Origin: Blastococcus sp. CT_GayMR19
GTDB taxonomy: Bacteria > Actinomycetota > Actinomycetes > Mycobacteriales > Geodermatophilaceae
Length of the DNA: 33,746 nt
Direction: 5' to 3'
Assembly: GCF_004570385.1 (NCBI RefSeq)
Contig: NZ_SPQL01000024.1
Coordinates: forward strand, 1-33,746
Below the pieces are notes generated by a model, which was not told the DNA's origin, searched no databases, and saw nothing but the letters and a program-made list of their open reading frames with translations. The position numbers and the translations under genes are program-made. This document shows, piece after piece, positions 1-8,355 of the stretch. How positions within the stretch are numbered: the stretch's first letter is position 1; each line of letters begins with the position of its first letter.

Positions 1-2
1 GC

Positions 3-1592
3 TCGCGGCTGCGCTGCGGGCGTGGCGGCCGCAACCGCGGCGACCGGGACGGGAACGACCGCCCCGCGAACGACCGCGGTGCCGGCGACCGGGCCACCGG
101 TGAGCGCGCGACCAGCGACCGCGGTGCCAGCGACCGCGGTGCCAACGACCGCGGTGCCAACGACCGGGTCACCAGCGACCGCGGCACCCGCGACGGGGGC
201 AACCGCGACGGCGGCAACCGGGACGGCGGCAACCGCGGTCCCGACCGCGGCGACCGCACCGACAACCGGGGTGGCCGTCCGGACAACCGGAACGACAGCC
301 GTCCGGGGAGCAACCCCAACGACGAGGACGACGACGACTTCGAGGGCGGGCGCGGTCGTCGCGGTCGCCGCTACCGCGACCGCAACAAGCGGGGCGGCAG
401 TGCTCCCGGTGGCCGCGAGCGCTACGACCAGGGCGAGCCGACCGTCAGCGAGGACGACGTCCTCCTGCCGGTGGCGGGCATCCTCGACGTCCTGGACAAC
501 TACGCGTTCGTCCGGACCTCGGGCTACCTGACCGGCCCCAACGACGTGTACGTCTCGCTGTCGCAGGTGCGCCGCTACGGCCTGCGCCGCGGCGACGCGA
601 TCACCGGCGTCGTCCGGCAGCCCCGCGACGGCGAGCGCAAGGACAAGTACAACGCGCTCGTCCGCCTGGACACGGTCAACGGCCTGGACCCCGAGCAGGC
701 CCGCAACCGGCCGGAGTTCACCAAGCTAACCCCGCTCTACCCGCAGGAGCGCCTACGGCTGGAGACGGAGCCGCACCAGCTGACCACCCGGGTGCTCGAC
801 CTGGTCATGCCGATCGGCAAGGGGCAGCGCGCGCTGATCGTCAGCCCGCCGAAGGCCGGCAAGACGATGGTCCTGCAGGCCCTGGCCAACGCGATCACGA
901 CGAACAACCCCGAGTGCCACCTCATGGTCGTCCTGGTCGACGAGCGGCCCGAGGAGGTCACCGACATGCAGCGCTCGGTGAAGGGCGAGGTCATCGCCTC
1001 GACCTTCGACCGGCCGCCGTCGGACCACACGACCGTCGCGGAGCTCTCGATCGAGCGGGCCAAGCGCCTGGTCGAGATGGGCCACGACGTCGTCGTCCTG
1101 CTGGACTCGATCACCCGCCTGGGCCGCGCCTACAACCTTGCGGCCCCCGCCAGCGGGCGCATCCTCTCCGGTGGTGTCGACTCCACGGCGCTCTACCCGC
1201 CCAAGCGTTTCCTCGGTGCCGCGCGCAACATCGAGAACGGTGGCTCGCTGACGATCATCGCCTCGGCGCTGGTCGAGACCGGCTCCACGATGGACACGGT
1301 CATCTTCGAGGAGTTCAAGGGCACGGGTAACGCGGAGATCAAGCTCGACCGCCGCCTGGCGGACAAGCGGGTCTTCCCGGCCGTCGACGTCAACGCGTCG
1401 GGCACCCGCAAGGAGGAGATCCTCATGAACCCCGAGGAGCTCGCCATCGTCATCAAGCTGCGCCGGGTGCTGGGTGCGCTCGAGCCGCAGCAGGCGTTGG
1501 AACTCCTGCTCGACAAGCTGAAGAAGACGCGCAACAACGTCGAGTTCCTGATGCAGATCCAGAAGACGACGCTGGGCCCCGGCAACGACTGA
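3..1592 (+). CDS. rho: Transcription termination factor Rho (5' end missing)
   Basis: Rho is the hexameric RNA-dependent ATPase/translocase that ends transcription of untranslated RNA. The reading frame is open from base 3, so the gene begins before the window. The first ~140 codons seen are a low-complexity Arg/Asp/Asn/Gly-rich tract, as in actinobacterial Rho proteins, ending in an acidic patch (DEDDDD) and an RGRRGRR stretch. The canonical core follows from about base 471: the RNA-binding OB-fold, then the ATPase domain with a P-loop (PPKAGKT, bases 846-866) and the VDERPEEVTDM segment. The C-terminus is complete (stop 1590-1592). The internal ATG/GTG near 471 is not the true start, because the upstream frame has Rho-like composition. 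No strong hairpin follows; the next gene starts 138 bp downstream. Confidence 0.97.
   Translation, partial: SRLRCGRGGRNRGDRDGNDRPANDRGAGDRATGERATSDRGASDRGANDRGANDRVTSDRGTRDGGNRDGGNRDGGNRGPDRGDRTDNRGGRPDNRNDSRPGSNPNDEDDDDFEGGRGRRGRRYRDRNKRGGSAPGGRERYDQGEPTVSEDDVLLPVAGILDVLDNYAFVRTSGYLTGPNDVYVSLSQVRRYGLRRGDAITGVVRQPRDGERKDKYNALVRLDTVNGLDPEQARNRPEFTKLTPLYPQERLRLETEPHQLTTRVLDLVMPIGKGQRALIVSPPKAGKTMVLQALANAITTNNPECHLMVVLVDERPEEVTDMQRSVKGEVIASTFDRPPSDHTTVAELSIERAKRLVEMGHDVVVLLDSITRLGRAYNLAAPASGRILSGGVDSTALYPPKRFLGAARNIENGGSLTIIASALVETGSTMDTVIFEEFKGTGNAEIKLDRRLADKRVFPAVDVNASGTRKEEILMNPEELAIVIKLRRVLGALEPQQALELLLDKLKKTRNNVEFLMQIQKTTLGPGND
114..233 (+). repeat. Eight tandem 15-bp units inside rho
   Basis: Five units resembling AGCGACCGCGGTGCC (114-188) are followed by three units resembling CGCGACGGCGGCAAC (189-233). 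Each unit is exactly 15 bp, so the reading frame is kept, and each encodes a pentapeptide of the type S/N-D-R-G-A or R-D-G-G-N. The units differ by a few bases. The array lies wholly within the disordered N-terminal region of Rho and could vary in copy number by slippage or recombination without breaking the protein. Confidence 0.85.
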
Positions 1593-1730
1593 CCCGCACC
1601 GCCCGTCGGCGGGGCGCAGCCGTCAGGAATACTGACCAGCTGAGCCCCGCCGGACGGGCGTGGAATACCACCCGCTCCCCGGCGTTCGACCACACGAACA
1701 ACAGAGACTTTCTCGGAAGAGGCGATCGGC

Positions 1731-1967
1731 ATGAAGCCCGACATCCACCCCGCGTACAACGAGACCACGGTGACCTGTGGTTGCGGGAACACGTTCACCA
1801 CCCGCAGCACCTCCCCGACCGGTTCGCTGACCGTCGAGGTCTGCTCGGCCTGCCACCCCTTCTACACCGGCAAGCAGAAGATCCTCGACACCGGCGGCCG
1901 CGTGGCCCGCTTCGAGAAGCGCTTCGGCAAGCGGGCTGCCGCCGGCGCCGACACCGCCGCCAAGTAG
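1731..1967 (+). CDS. rpmE: 50S ribosomal protein L31 (zinc-binding type)
   Basis: This 78-residue protein is L31, a component of the large ribosomal subunit that bridges the central protuberance to the 30S head. It starts [12 protein letters not shown], the usual L31 opening. It keeps the four zinc ligands Cys16, Cys18, Cys38 and Cys41 (CGC and CSAC), so it is the zinc-containing form and not the Cys-free paralogue made in zinc starvation. The ATG at 1731 has a purine-rich Shine-Dalgarno (GGAAGAGG, 1715-1722). The C-terminal tail is Ala/Lys-rich. A hairpin terminator follows directly, so it is probably a short transcription unit or the end of the rho transcript. Confidence 0.97.
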   Translation: MKPDIHPAYNETTVTCGCGNTFTTRSTSPTGSLTVEVCSACHPFYTGKQKILDTGGRVARFEKRFGKRAAAGADTAAK

Positions 1968-1974
1968 CTCCTCC

Positions 1975-2020
1975 GACGGCGCCCGCGCCACTCCCACAAG
2001 GGGGTGGGGCGGGCGCCGTC
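1975..2020 (+). terminator. Hairpin terminator after rpmE
   Basis: A perfect 12-bp inverted repeat pairs GACGGCGCCCGC (1975-1986) with GCGGGCGCCGTC (2009-2020). The loop region can itself pair partly (CCACTCCC with GGGGTGG). There is no T-run after it, which is common for actinobacterial hairpin terminators. It lies 7 bp after the rpmE stop and separates rpmE from prfA. Confidence 0.75.
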
Positions 2021-2039
2021 GTCATGTCCAGCCGACGTC

Positions 2040-2096
2040 CCCGCTTTCGGTACCGGAAGCGCACGCATCGACCTCCCGCTTTCGGTACCGGAAGCG
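2040..2096. repeat. Tandem pair of 20-nt palindromes upstream of prfA
   Basis: The sequence CGCTTTCGGTACCGGAAGCG occurs at 2042-2061 and again, identically, at 2077-2096. With two more shared bases on the left, the identical block is 22 nt. The copies are 35 bp apart, start to start. Each copy is palindromic around GGTACC, with a single T/G deviation (a wobble pair in RNA). They lie between the rpmE terminator and the prfA Shine-Dalgarno, so they are outside any likely coding sequence. They could be a double operator, a pair of RNA hairpins in the prfA leader, or copies of a dispersed palindromic element. Confidence 0.8.
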
Positions 2097-2120
2097 GTCT
2101 CTGGGGAAGGGCCGCACCTG

Positions 2121-3197
2121 ATGAGCAGCACCGACGGCTCGCCCGACCGGCTGTCCGCCCTGCTCGACGAGCACGCCTCCCTGGAGCGCGAGCTCGCCGA
2201 CCCGACGGTGCACGCCGACCAGTCGCGCGCGCGGCGGCTGAGTCGCCGCTACGCGCAGCTGGCTCCGCTGGTCGAGACGTCCCGGGCACTCGAGGAGGCC
2301 CGCGGCAACCTCGCCACCGCCCGCGAGCTCGCCGGTGAGGACGCCTCCTTCGCTGCCGAGGCCCGCACGCTCGAGTCGCAGGTCGAGGAGCTCTCGGGCC
2401 GGCTGCGCGAACAGCTGCTGCCCAAGGACCCCGACGACGACAAGGACGTCATCCTCGAGATCAAGGCGGGGGAGGGCGGCGCGGAGTCGGCGCTGTTCGC
2501 CGGCGACCTGCTGCGCATGTACCTGCGCTACGCCGAGCGCCGCGGGTGGTCGGCCGAGGTCATCGACGCCGTCGACGCCGACCTGGGCGGCTACAAGGAC
2601 GTCTCGGTCGCGGTGAAGTCGCGGGGGGACGAGGGCATCTGGTCGCGGCTGAAGTTCGAGGGGGGTGTGCACCGCGTGCAGCGGGTGCCGGTCACCGAGA
2701 GCCAGGGGCGCATCCACACCTCGGCCGCCGGCGTGCTCGTCCTTCCGGAGGCCGAGGAGGTCGACGTCACCGTCGACCCGAACGACCTGCGCATCGACGT
2801 CTTCCGCTCCTCGGGGCCCGGCGGGCAGAGCGTGAACACCACCGACTCCGCCGTCCGCATCACCCACCTGCCCAGCGGCATCGTCGTCAGCTGCCAGAAC
2901 GAGAAGAGCCAGCTGCAGAACCGCGAGTCGGCGCTCCGGATCCTGCGCGCCCGGCTGCTCGTGGCGGCGCGCGAGGAGGCGGCCGCGACCGCCAGCGACC
3001 AGCGTCGCAGCCAGATCCGCACGATGGACCGCAGCGAGCGGGTGCGCACCTACAACTTCCCGGAGAACCGGATCGCCGACCACCGGGTCGGCTACAAGGC
3101 CTACAACCTCGACCAGGTCATCGACGGCGACCTCGACGCCGTCATCGACTCCCTGGCGGCCGCGCACACCGCGGAGCTGCTGGCGGCCGGCTCCTGA
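2121..3197 (+). CDS. prfA: Peptide chain release factor 1
   Basis: RF1 recognises UAA and UAG in the ribosomal A site and triggers peptide release. The protein is 358 residues, the normal length. It carries the stop-codon-reading tripeptide PVT (residues 190-192, the RF1-type PxT motif and not the SPF of RF2) and the catalytic GGQ (234-236), whose Gln is the substrate of the methyltransferase encoded next. The ATG at 2121 is chosen because GGGGAAGG (2103-2110) precedes it at good spacing and it gives the normal N-terminus. An in-frame GTG at 2004 would translate the terminator and the palindromes and is rejected. The stop overlaps the likely start of prmC. Confidence 0.97.
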   Translation: MSSTDGSPDRLSALLDEHASLERELADPTVHADQSRARRLSRRYAQLAPLVETSRALEEARGNLATARELAGEDASFAAEARTLESQVEELSGRLREQLLPKDPDDDKDVILEIKAGEGGAESALFAGDLLRMYLRYAERRGWSAEVIDAVDADLGGYKDVSVAVKSRGDEGIWSRLKFEGGVHRVQRVPVTESQGRIHTSAAGVLVLPEAEEVDVTVDPNDLRIDVFRSSGPGGQSVNTTDSAVRITHLPSGIVVSCQNEKSQLQNRESALRILRARLLVAAREEAAATASDQRRSQIRTMDRSERVRTYNFPENRIADHRVGYKAYNLDQVIDGDLDAVIDSLAAAHTAELLAAGS

Positions 3198-4048
3198 ACG
3201 TCCGTGACCTGCTGGCCGGAGCCACGCGCCGGCTCACCGACGCCGGCGTGGACTCCCCACGGGTGGACGCCGAGCTGCTGCTCGCCTCCGTCCTCGGGGT
3301 GTCCCGCGGCCGGCTCCTGACGCTGCTCGTCGTCCCCGACGACGTCGCCGTCCGGTTCGGCGCGCTGCTGGACCAGCGCGCCGACCGCGTGCCCTTGCAG
3401 CACCTCACCGGCCGGGCGCCCTTCCGCTACCTGGAGCTGGCGGTCGGCCCGGGCGTCTTCGTGCCGCGTCCGGAGACCGAGCAGCTCGCCGGGTGGGCGG
3501 TGCAGCAGCTCGCCGGGCTTGCCGCGCCCGTGGTCGTCGACCTCGGCGCCGGCTCGGGGGCGCTCGCGCTGTCGATCGCGCACGAGCACCCGGGCGCCCG
3601 GGTCACGGCCGTCGAGCGGGACCCGGGGGCGATCGAGTGGACCCGGCACAACGCGGCCGACCGGGCCGTCGCCGGCGACACCCCGGTCCAGGTCCTCCCC
3701 GGTGACATGACCGATCCGCAGCTGCTCCGCGGGCTCGACGGCTCGGTCGACCTCGTCGTGTCCAACCCGCCGTACGTACCCGACGGAGCCCGGGTGCCGC
3801 GCGAGGTGGCCGACCACGACCCGCCGCTGGCGCTCTGGGGAGGACCGGACGGCCTGGACGTCGTCCGCGGCCTCCTGGTCACCGCCGCGCGGCTGCTCCG
3901 CGCGGGGGGTCTGCTCGGCATCGAGCACGCCGACCAGCAGGGGAGCAGCCTGCCTGCGCTCGTCCGTGCGCACGGGAGCTACACCGAGGTCGAGGACCAT
4001 CCCGACCTCGCCGGCCGCCCCCGTTTCACCACCGCGCGCCGGGCCTGA
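3194..4048 (+). CDS. prmC: Release factor glutamine N5-methyltransferase
   Basis: PrmC methylates the Gln of the GGQ motif in RF1 and RF2 using S-adenosylmethionine. The N-terminal helical substrate-binding domain is followed by a Rossmann SAM domain with [14 protein letters not shown] and the catalytic NPPY motif (residues 191-194). No ATG, GTG or TTG lies at the expected start. The family N-terminus ([13 protein letters not shown]) is reached best by a CTG at 3194 that overlaps the prfA stop as CTGA, giving 284 residues and suggesting translational coupling. The CTG start is inferred from homology and spacing and should be treated as tentative. Enzyme and substrate gene being adjacent fits the assignment. 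Confidence 0.93.
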   Translation: MNVRDLLAGATRRLTDAGVDSPRVDAELLLASVLGVSRGRLLTLLVVPDDVAVRFGALLDQRADRVPLQHLTGRAPFRYLELAVGPGVFVPRPETEQLAGWAVQQLAGLAAPVVVDLGAGSGALALSIAHEHPGARVTAVERDPGAIEWTRHNAADRAVAGDTPVQVLPGDMTDPQLLRGLDGSVDLVVSNPPYVPDGARVPREVADHDPPLALWGGPDGLDVVRGLLVTAARLLRAGGLLGIEHADQQGSSLPALVRAHGSYTEVEDHPDLAGRPRFTTARRA

Positions 4049-4075
4049 GGCGGCCGTCGGGGAGACTCTTCCCCC

Positions 4076-4717
4076 GTGGCCGACCTCTACGACTGCTCCG
4101 ACCCCGACCAGCGCGCCGCCGGCCTCGACGCCGCGGTCGCCGCGATCAGCCGGGGCGAGCTGGTGCTGCTGCCCACCGACACCGTCTACGGCGTCGCGGC
4201 CGACGCGTTCACGCCTGCCGCGGTGACCGGACTGCTGGCCGCGAAGAACCGCGGACGCGCCATGCCCGTCCCCGTGCTGGTCGGTGAGGCCTCGACCCTG
4301 GGCGGGCTGGTCATCGACCTGCCCCCCGTCGCGAACGAGCTGGCGCAGGCCTTCTGGCCCGGCGGGCTCACGCTCGTCCTCGAGCACGCGCCGTCCCTGG
4401 CCTGGGACCTCGGCGACGCCGAGGGAACGGTCGCCGTCCGGCTGCCGGACGACGACGTCGCCCGCGAGCTCCTCCGCCGCACCGGCCCGCTGGCCGTGTC
4501 CAGCGCCAACCGCTCGGGGCGACCGGCGGCGACGAGCGCCCAGGAGGCGGTCGAGCAGCTGGGCGACCACGCGGCCGTCGTCCTCGACGGCGGCCCCCGC
4601 GCGAGTTCCACCGCCAGCACCATCGTCGACTGCACCGGCCCGACGCCCAGAGTGCTGCGAGTGGGCGCGATCAGCGTCGCCCGCCTCCGCGAGGTGGCAC
4701 CGACCTTGACGGATTGA
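4076..4717 (+). CDS. L-threonylcarbamoyladenylate synthase (Sua5/YciO/YrdC family)
   Basis: This family makes threonylcarbamoyl-AMP from threonine, bicarbonate and ATP, the first step of t6A formation at position 37 of ANN-decoding tRNAs. The 213-residue protein has the family signatures LPTDTVYG (residues 32-39), KNRGRAMPVPVLV, and SANRSG followed by STIVDCT near the end. It is the short, TsaC-like form without the C-terminal Sua5 domain. The GTG at 4076 has GGGGAG (4059-4064) upstream. It lies 27 bp after prmC, completing the prfA-prmC-sua5 order common in actinobacteria. The product acts in the cytosol. Confidence 0.94.
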   Translation: MADLYDCSDPDQRAAGLDAAVAAISRGELVLLPTDTVYGVAADAFTPAAVTGLLAAKNRGRAMPVPVLVGEASTLGGLVIDLPPVANELAQAFWPGGLTLVLEHAPSLAWDLGDAEGTVAVRLPDDDVARELLRRTGPLAVSSANRSGRPAATSAQEAVEQLGDHAAVVLDGGPRASSTASTIVDCTGPTPRVLRVGAISVARLREVAPTLTD

Positions 4718-4774
4718 CCGGACCACCACGGGCGAGAAAGCCGGGGGTGCGGGGGACGGGATGTCGTGCCGAGT

Positions 4775-4895
4775 GGGGCCCGGAGGGTCCCGCGCAGGCA
4801 CGACGCAGCGGCTCGACGCGACTGGGGAACGGAAATTGGCCGCGGTGCGGCCCGGAGGGTCGCAATGTCACAGCGGTGCGATCCGGAGGATCGCA
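4775..4895. repeat. Three GGA-loop hairpins between sua5 and glyA
   Basis: Three related hairpins share a 7-bp stem and the loop GGA. They are GGGGCCC-GGA-GGGTCCC (4775-4791), GCGGCCC-GGA-GGGTCGC (4847-4863) and GCGATCC-GGA-GGATCGC (4878-4894). Copies two and three gain an eighth T-A pair and lie in a 31-bp direct repeat ending in GCAATGT (4842-4868 and 4873-4899). The stem bases differ between copies but pairing is kept, by G-U pairs or by double changes, which argues for a conserved RNA fold. The 275-bp gap has no convincing gene; an open frame running through it in phase with glyA is a composition artefact. No known riboswitch pattern was recognised. Confidence 0.75.
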
Positions 4896-4992
4896 ATGTG
4901 CACAGCCCATCGCGATACCGTTCAGTCATCCGCCGCGCCGCCCGAGCCCGGGCATCGCGGGCGCCCGCACCGACTTCTGGAGTGCGCCTGAG

Positions 4993-6270
4993 ATGAGCAC
5001 CCCCTACTGGGGCCCGGACTTCGACGCCCTGGCCGCCTTCGACCCCGACATCGCGAGCGTCGTCACCGACGAGCTGGACCGCCTGCGCAGCGGCCTGCAG
5101 CTGATCGCCAGTGAGAACTTCACCAGCCCGGCGGTGCTCGCCGCCCTCGGCAGCACGCTGTCCAACAAGTACGCCGAGGGCTATCCGGGGCGCCGGTACT
5201 ACGGTGGGTGCGAGGTCGTCGACCGGGCCGAGGAGATCGGCATCGCGCGCGGCAAGGAGCTCTTCGGCGCCGAGCACGTCAACCTCCAGCCGCACTCGGG
5301 CGCCAGCGCGAACCTCGCCGCCTACGGCGCGTTCATGCAGCCGGGGGACACCCTGCTGGGCATGGCGCTGCCGCACGGCGGGCACCTGACGCACGGCACC
5401 AAGGTGTCGTTCTCGGGCAAGTGGTTCAACGCGGTCCAGTACGGGGTGGCGGAGAAGACCGAGCACATCGACTACGACCAGGTCCGCGACCTCGCCCGCG
5501 AGCACCGGCCGAAGATGATCGTCTGCGGCGGCTCGGCGATCCCGCGGCTGATCGACTTCGCCGTCTTCCGCGAGATCGCCGACGAGGTGGGCGCGATCCT
5601 CATGGTCGACGCCGCCCACTTCATCGGGCTGGTCGCCGGCAAGGCGATCCCGAGCCCGGTGCCGTACGCCGACGTCGTCACCTTCACCACCCACAAGGTG
5701 CTCCGCGGCCCGCGTGGCGGTGCGATCGTCTGCAAGGCCGAGCACGCCAAGGCCATCGACAAGGCGGCGTTCCCGATGATGCAGGGCGGCCCGCTCATGC
5801 ACGCGATCGCCGCCAAGGCGGTGAACCTGAAGGAGTGCCTGCAGCCCGAGTACCAGACCTACGCGCGCCAGGTGATCACCAACGCCCAGGCGCTCACCGA
5901 GGGCCTGGCCGCCGAGGGCCTGCGCCCGGTCGCGGGTGGTACCGACACCCACCTGGCCCTGCTCGACCTGCGCGAGACAGGGGTCACCGGCAAGGACGCC
6001 GAGGCGCGCTGCGACGCCGCCGGGATCGTGCTGAACAAGAACGCGATCCCCTACGACCCGCAGCCCGCGTCGATCGCGTCGGGCATCCGGGTCGGCAGCC
6101 CGGCGGTGACCACCCAGGGCATGACCGAGAGCGACATGAAGTCGATCGCCTCGCTCATCGGGACCGCGATCCGTGACGAGGACGGCAGCCGCACCGCCGA
6201 GGTGGCCGCCGGCGTGCGGGAGCTGGTCGGCGCCCACCCCGCCTACCCGGAACCTGCCCGGGCCGTCTGA
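4993..6270 (+). CDS. glyA: Serine hydroxymethyltransferase
   Basis: GlyA is a PLP enzyme that converts serine and tetrahydrofolate to glycine and 5,10-methylene-tetrahydrofolate, the main source of one-carbon units. The 425-residue protein shows the SHMT hallmarks: LIASENFTSPAVL, NKYAEGYPGRRYYGG, VNLQPHSGASAN, and the PLP lysine in TTHK (Lys235), followed by LRGPRGG. The ATG at 4993 gives the usual N-terminus and has a weak GGAG at 4979-4982. A longer in-frame start at 4714 would translate the hairpin repeats and is rejected. It is separated from the following wecA-like gene by 4 bp, so the two are probably cotranscribed. Confidence 0.97.
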   Translation: MSTPYWGPDFDALAAFDPDIASVVTDELDRLRSGLQLIASENFTSPAVLAALGSTLSNKYAEGYPGRRYYGGCEVVDRAEEIGIARGKELFGAEHVNLQPHSGASANLAAYGAFMQPGDTLLGMALPHGGHLTHGTKVSFSGKWFNAVQYGVAEKTEHIDYDQVRDLAREHRPKMIVCGGSAIPRLIDFAVFREIADEVGAILMVDAAHFIGLVAGKAIPSPVPYADVVTFTTHKVLRGPRGGAIVCKAEHAKAIDKAAFPMMQGGPLMHAIAAKAVNLKECLQPEYQTYARQVITNAQALTEGLAAEGLRPVAGGTDTHLALLDLRETGVTGKDAEARCDAAGIVLNKNAIPYDPQPASIASGIRVGSPAVTTQGMTESDMKSIASLIGTAIRDEDGSRTAEVAAGVRELVGAHPAYPEPARAV

Positions 6271-6274
6271 TCCC

Positions 6275-7537
6275 GTGCGCGAGTACGCAGTCGTCCTCCT
6301 CACCGCCGCGCTGGTCACCTTCCTGTCCACCCCGGTGGTGCGGATGGTCGCCATCCGGCTGCGGATGATGGCTGCGCCGCGGGAGCGGGACGTGCACGTC
6401 ATCCCGACCCCGCGGGGCGGCGGCGTGGCCATGTACCTCGGCGTCGCCGCCGCGGTGCTGGTCGCGACCCGGCTGCCTGCGCTGCAGCGCACGTTCGAGG
6501 ACTCCCAGACGGCGGCCGTGCTCGCCGCCGGTGGCCTCATCTGCGCGCTGGGCGTGCTCGACGACAAGTGGGGCCTCGACGCGCTCACCAAGCTGACCGG
6601 GCAGATCGCCGCGGCCGGCGTGATGGTGCTGCTCGGGGTGCAGTTGGCTTTCGTGTTCCTCCCGGTGGCCGACATCGGGACCCTGATCCTCGGGCCGGAC
6701 GTCGGCGTCCCCCTGACGATCCTGCTGACCGTGCTCACGGTGAACGCGCTGAACTTCATCGACGGCCTGGACGGCCTGGCCGCCGGGGTCTCGGCGATCG
6801 CGGCGCTGGCCTTCTTCGCGTACAGCTACAACCTGGGCGCCGTCGGGTACGGCGACGTCGCCAGCGCGCCCGCCCTCCTGACCGCCGTGCTCGCCGGGGC
6901 CTGTCTCGGGTTCCTGCCGCACAACTTCAGTCCCGCGCGGATCTTCATGGGTGACTCGGGTTCGATGCTGGTCGGCCTGATGCTCGCCGCGGCCGCGGTG
7001 TCGGCGACCGGGCGGGTGGACCCCCAGTCCTTCGACTCCGCCGCCACGGTGCTGCCACTGGCGCTGCCGCTCCTCGTGCCGATCGCGATCCTGTTCATCC
7101 CGTTCATCGACCTGCTGATGGCCGTCGTCCGCCGGACCCGCAGGGGCCGGTCGCCGTTCTCGCCGGACAAGATGCACCTGCACCACCGGCTGCTCTCCAT
7201 CGGTCACTCGCACCGCCGGGCCGTGCTGGTCATGTACTTCTGGGCCGCCCTGCTCTCCTTCGGCGCCGTGACGCTGTCGATCACCGGCGGCCGGGCCGAG
7301 CTCCTCGTGGCCATCGCCGTCCTGCTGGTGGTCGGGATCGTCGTCCTCCTGAGCCCGCGGGCCCGCCGGGCCGCGCGGGAGGCGCGGGCCGCCGAGCTGA
7401 TCGCCCAGCGGCAGCGCAGCCGGGCCGAGCACCCCACCGCACGTGCCGCGCGTGCGGCAGCGGTGCGGCCGCCTCCGGCCCCGGCCGACCCCGCCCCGGA
7501 GACGCAGCCGGCCGACGCCGGGCAGGTGCTGCGGTGA
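6275..7537 (+). CDS. WecA/MraY-family undecaprenyl-phosphate sugar-1-phosphate transferase
   Basis: This polytopic membrane enzyme transfers a HexNAc-1-phosphate from a UDP-sugar to undecaprenyl (or decaprenyl) phosphate, starting cell-wall glycan or linker-unit synthesis. Over ten hydrophobic segments are visible. Signature motifs are DDKWGLDALTKLTGQ (Asp96-Asp97), NALNFIDGLDGLAAG, GDSGSMLVG, and the cytoplasmic loop SPDKMHLHHRLLSIGHSHRRAV. The C-terminal tail after about residue 370 is basic, then Ala/Pro-rich. The GTG at 6275 is 4 bp after glyA. The stop overlaps the next start as GTGA. Position just before the ATP synthase locus matches the mycobacterial wecA (rfe) order. UDP-GlcNAc is the likely donor, but this cannot be read from sequence alone. 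Confidence 0.9.
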   Translation: MREYAVVLLTAALVTFLSTPVVRMVAIRLRMMAAPRERDVHVIPTPRGGGVAMYLGVAAAVLVATRLPALQRTFEDSQTAAVLAAGGLICALGVLDDKWGLDALTKLTGQIAAAGVMVLLGVQLAFVFLPVADIGTLILGPDVGVPLTILLTVLTVNALNFIDGLDGLAAGVSAIAALAFFAYSYNLGAVGYGDVASAPALLTAVLAGACLGFLPHNFSPARIFMGDSGSMLVGLMLAAAAVSATGRVDPQSFDSAATVLPLALPLLVPIAILFIPFIDLLMAVVRRTRRGRSPFSPDKMHLHHRLLSIGHSHRRAVLVMYFWAALLSFGAVTLSITGGRAELLVAIAVLLVVGIVVLLSPRARRAAREARAAELIAQRQRSRAEHPTARAARAAAVRPPPAPADPAPETQPADAGQVLR

Positions 7538-8001
7538 GCAGCCCTCCGGGGGCGGCACGCAGCGAGGCCCCCTGGGACATCTCCTTCCTCCGCGTCGGGG
7601 TGCTGGCGACGGCCGCCGCGACCGCTGTGGCCGCCCCGGTCGCCGCCCTCCTGTCGGGTCTGCCCGGTGCCCTCGGCGTCGTGGCCGGTGCCGCCGTGGT
7701 GACGGCGTTCTTCTGCGTGTCGGGTGTCGTCATCGCCTGGGCCGGGCGGATCAACGACGCCTTCACGCTGCCGGCCGCGCTGGGGACGTTCCTGGTGAAG
7801 GCGCTGGTGTTCGTCGCCGTCCTGGGCGCCCTGCCGCCGGAGGGCCCGCTGGATCGCCTCGCGCTCGCCTGGGCGGTCATCGGCGGGGCGCTGCTCTGGA
7901 GCGCCGTCCAGGTGCGCTGGGTATGGACCCGGCAGCTGTACTACGTGACGCCTCCGGCGCCGCCCGTCCCGGACCCGGAAAAGCCCACGCCACGCGGCTG
8001 A
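7534..8001 (+). CDS. Small membrane protein preceding the atp genes
   Basis: This 155-residue protein has about four hydrophobic segments (roughly residues 20-40, 44-66, 77-98 and 109-127) and a Pro-rich cytoplasmic tail. It occupies the place of the conserved membrane protein that precedes atpB in mycobacteria and relatives, and its size and topology resemble AtpI-like proteins that help c-ring assembly. No diagnostic motif is visible, so the role is inferred from position. The GTG at 7534 overlaps the stop of the wecA-like gene (GTGA), indicating translational coupling. Confidence 0.8.
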   Translation: MSSPPGAARSEAPWDISFLRVGVLATAAATAVAAPVAALLSGLPGALGVVAGAAVVTAFFCVSGVVIAWAGRINDAFTLPAALGTFLVKALVFVAVLGALPPEGPLDRLALAWAVIGGALLWSAVQVRWVWTRQLYYVTPPAPPVPDPEKPTPRG

Positions 8002-8003
8002 GA

Positions 8004-8009
8004 TAGTGT
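8004..8009 (+). promoter_or_regulatory. Candidate -10 box of the ATP synthase operon (leaderless)
   Basis: TAGTGT lies 8 nt before the ATG at 8018. The spacing puts the transcription start on or next to the start codon, the usual actinobacterial leaderless arrangement. The -35 region (about 7981-7986) has no good consensus. Readthrough from the upstream gene is also possible. Confidence 0.5.
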
Positions 8010-8017
8010 CCGGGCCG

Positions 8018-8355
8018 ATGGCCGAGGACAGCCCTGCTCGCGGGGAAGCTCGACCTCGATCCAGCGAGCCTGCCCGTCCGCCCAGTGGGGCGGACGTCGG
8101 GTGGGGGATCACCGGGACGATGCTCTCGGGGATCATCGTCTGGGGCGGGGCCGGGTGGCTGCTCGACCGCTGGCTGGAGACACGGTTCTTCACCTTGGTC
8201 GGCGTGCTCCTCGGTCTGACGGTGGCCATCTACCTGGTGGTCGTCAAGTACGGGGTCGTCGACCCGCCGCCGGGAGGTGGTCGGCCCGGCCGCACCACCC
8301 CGGGCAGGCGGCGGAGCCGGCCACGGGCGAACGACCAGACGCAGAAGGGACAACG

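Noticed and set aside
114-233. Possible CRISPR-like array
   Set aside because: The repeats are contiguous 15-bp coding units with no spacers.
22-531. 169-residue Ala/Thr-rich open frame at the left edge
   Set aside because: It is another frame of the repetitive N-terminal region of rho; the rho frame is open from base 3 and continues into the conserved core.
1599-1612. Terminator hairpin after rho
   Set aside because: Only a 5-bp stem (CCGCC/GGCGG) is possible, too weak to support a terminator call.
2004-2120. N-terminal extension of RF1 from a GTG at 2004
   Set aside because: It would translate part of the rpmE terminator and both palindromes; ATG 2121 has a good ribosome site and gives the normal RF1 start.
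4714-4992. N-terminal extension of GlyA, or a separate small gene, in the sua5-glyA gap
   Set aside because: The extension has no SHMT similarity and is made from the hairpin repeats. Other frames there lack a ribosome site and recognisable protein.
4718-4992. Glycine or folate riboswitch upstream of glyA
   Set aside because: None of the conserved core sequences I know for these classes is present; the structure is three short repeated hairpins.
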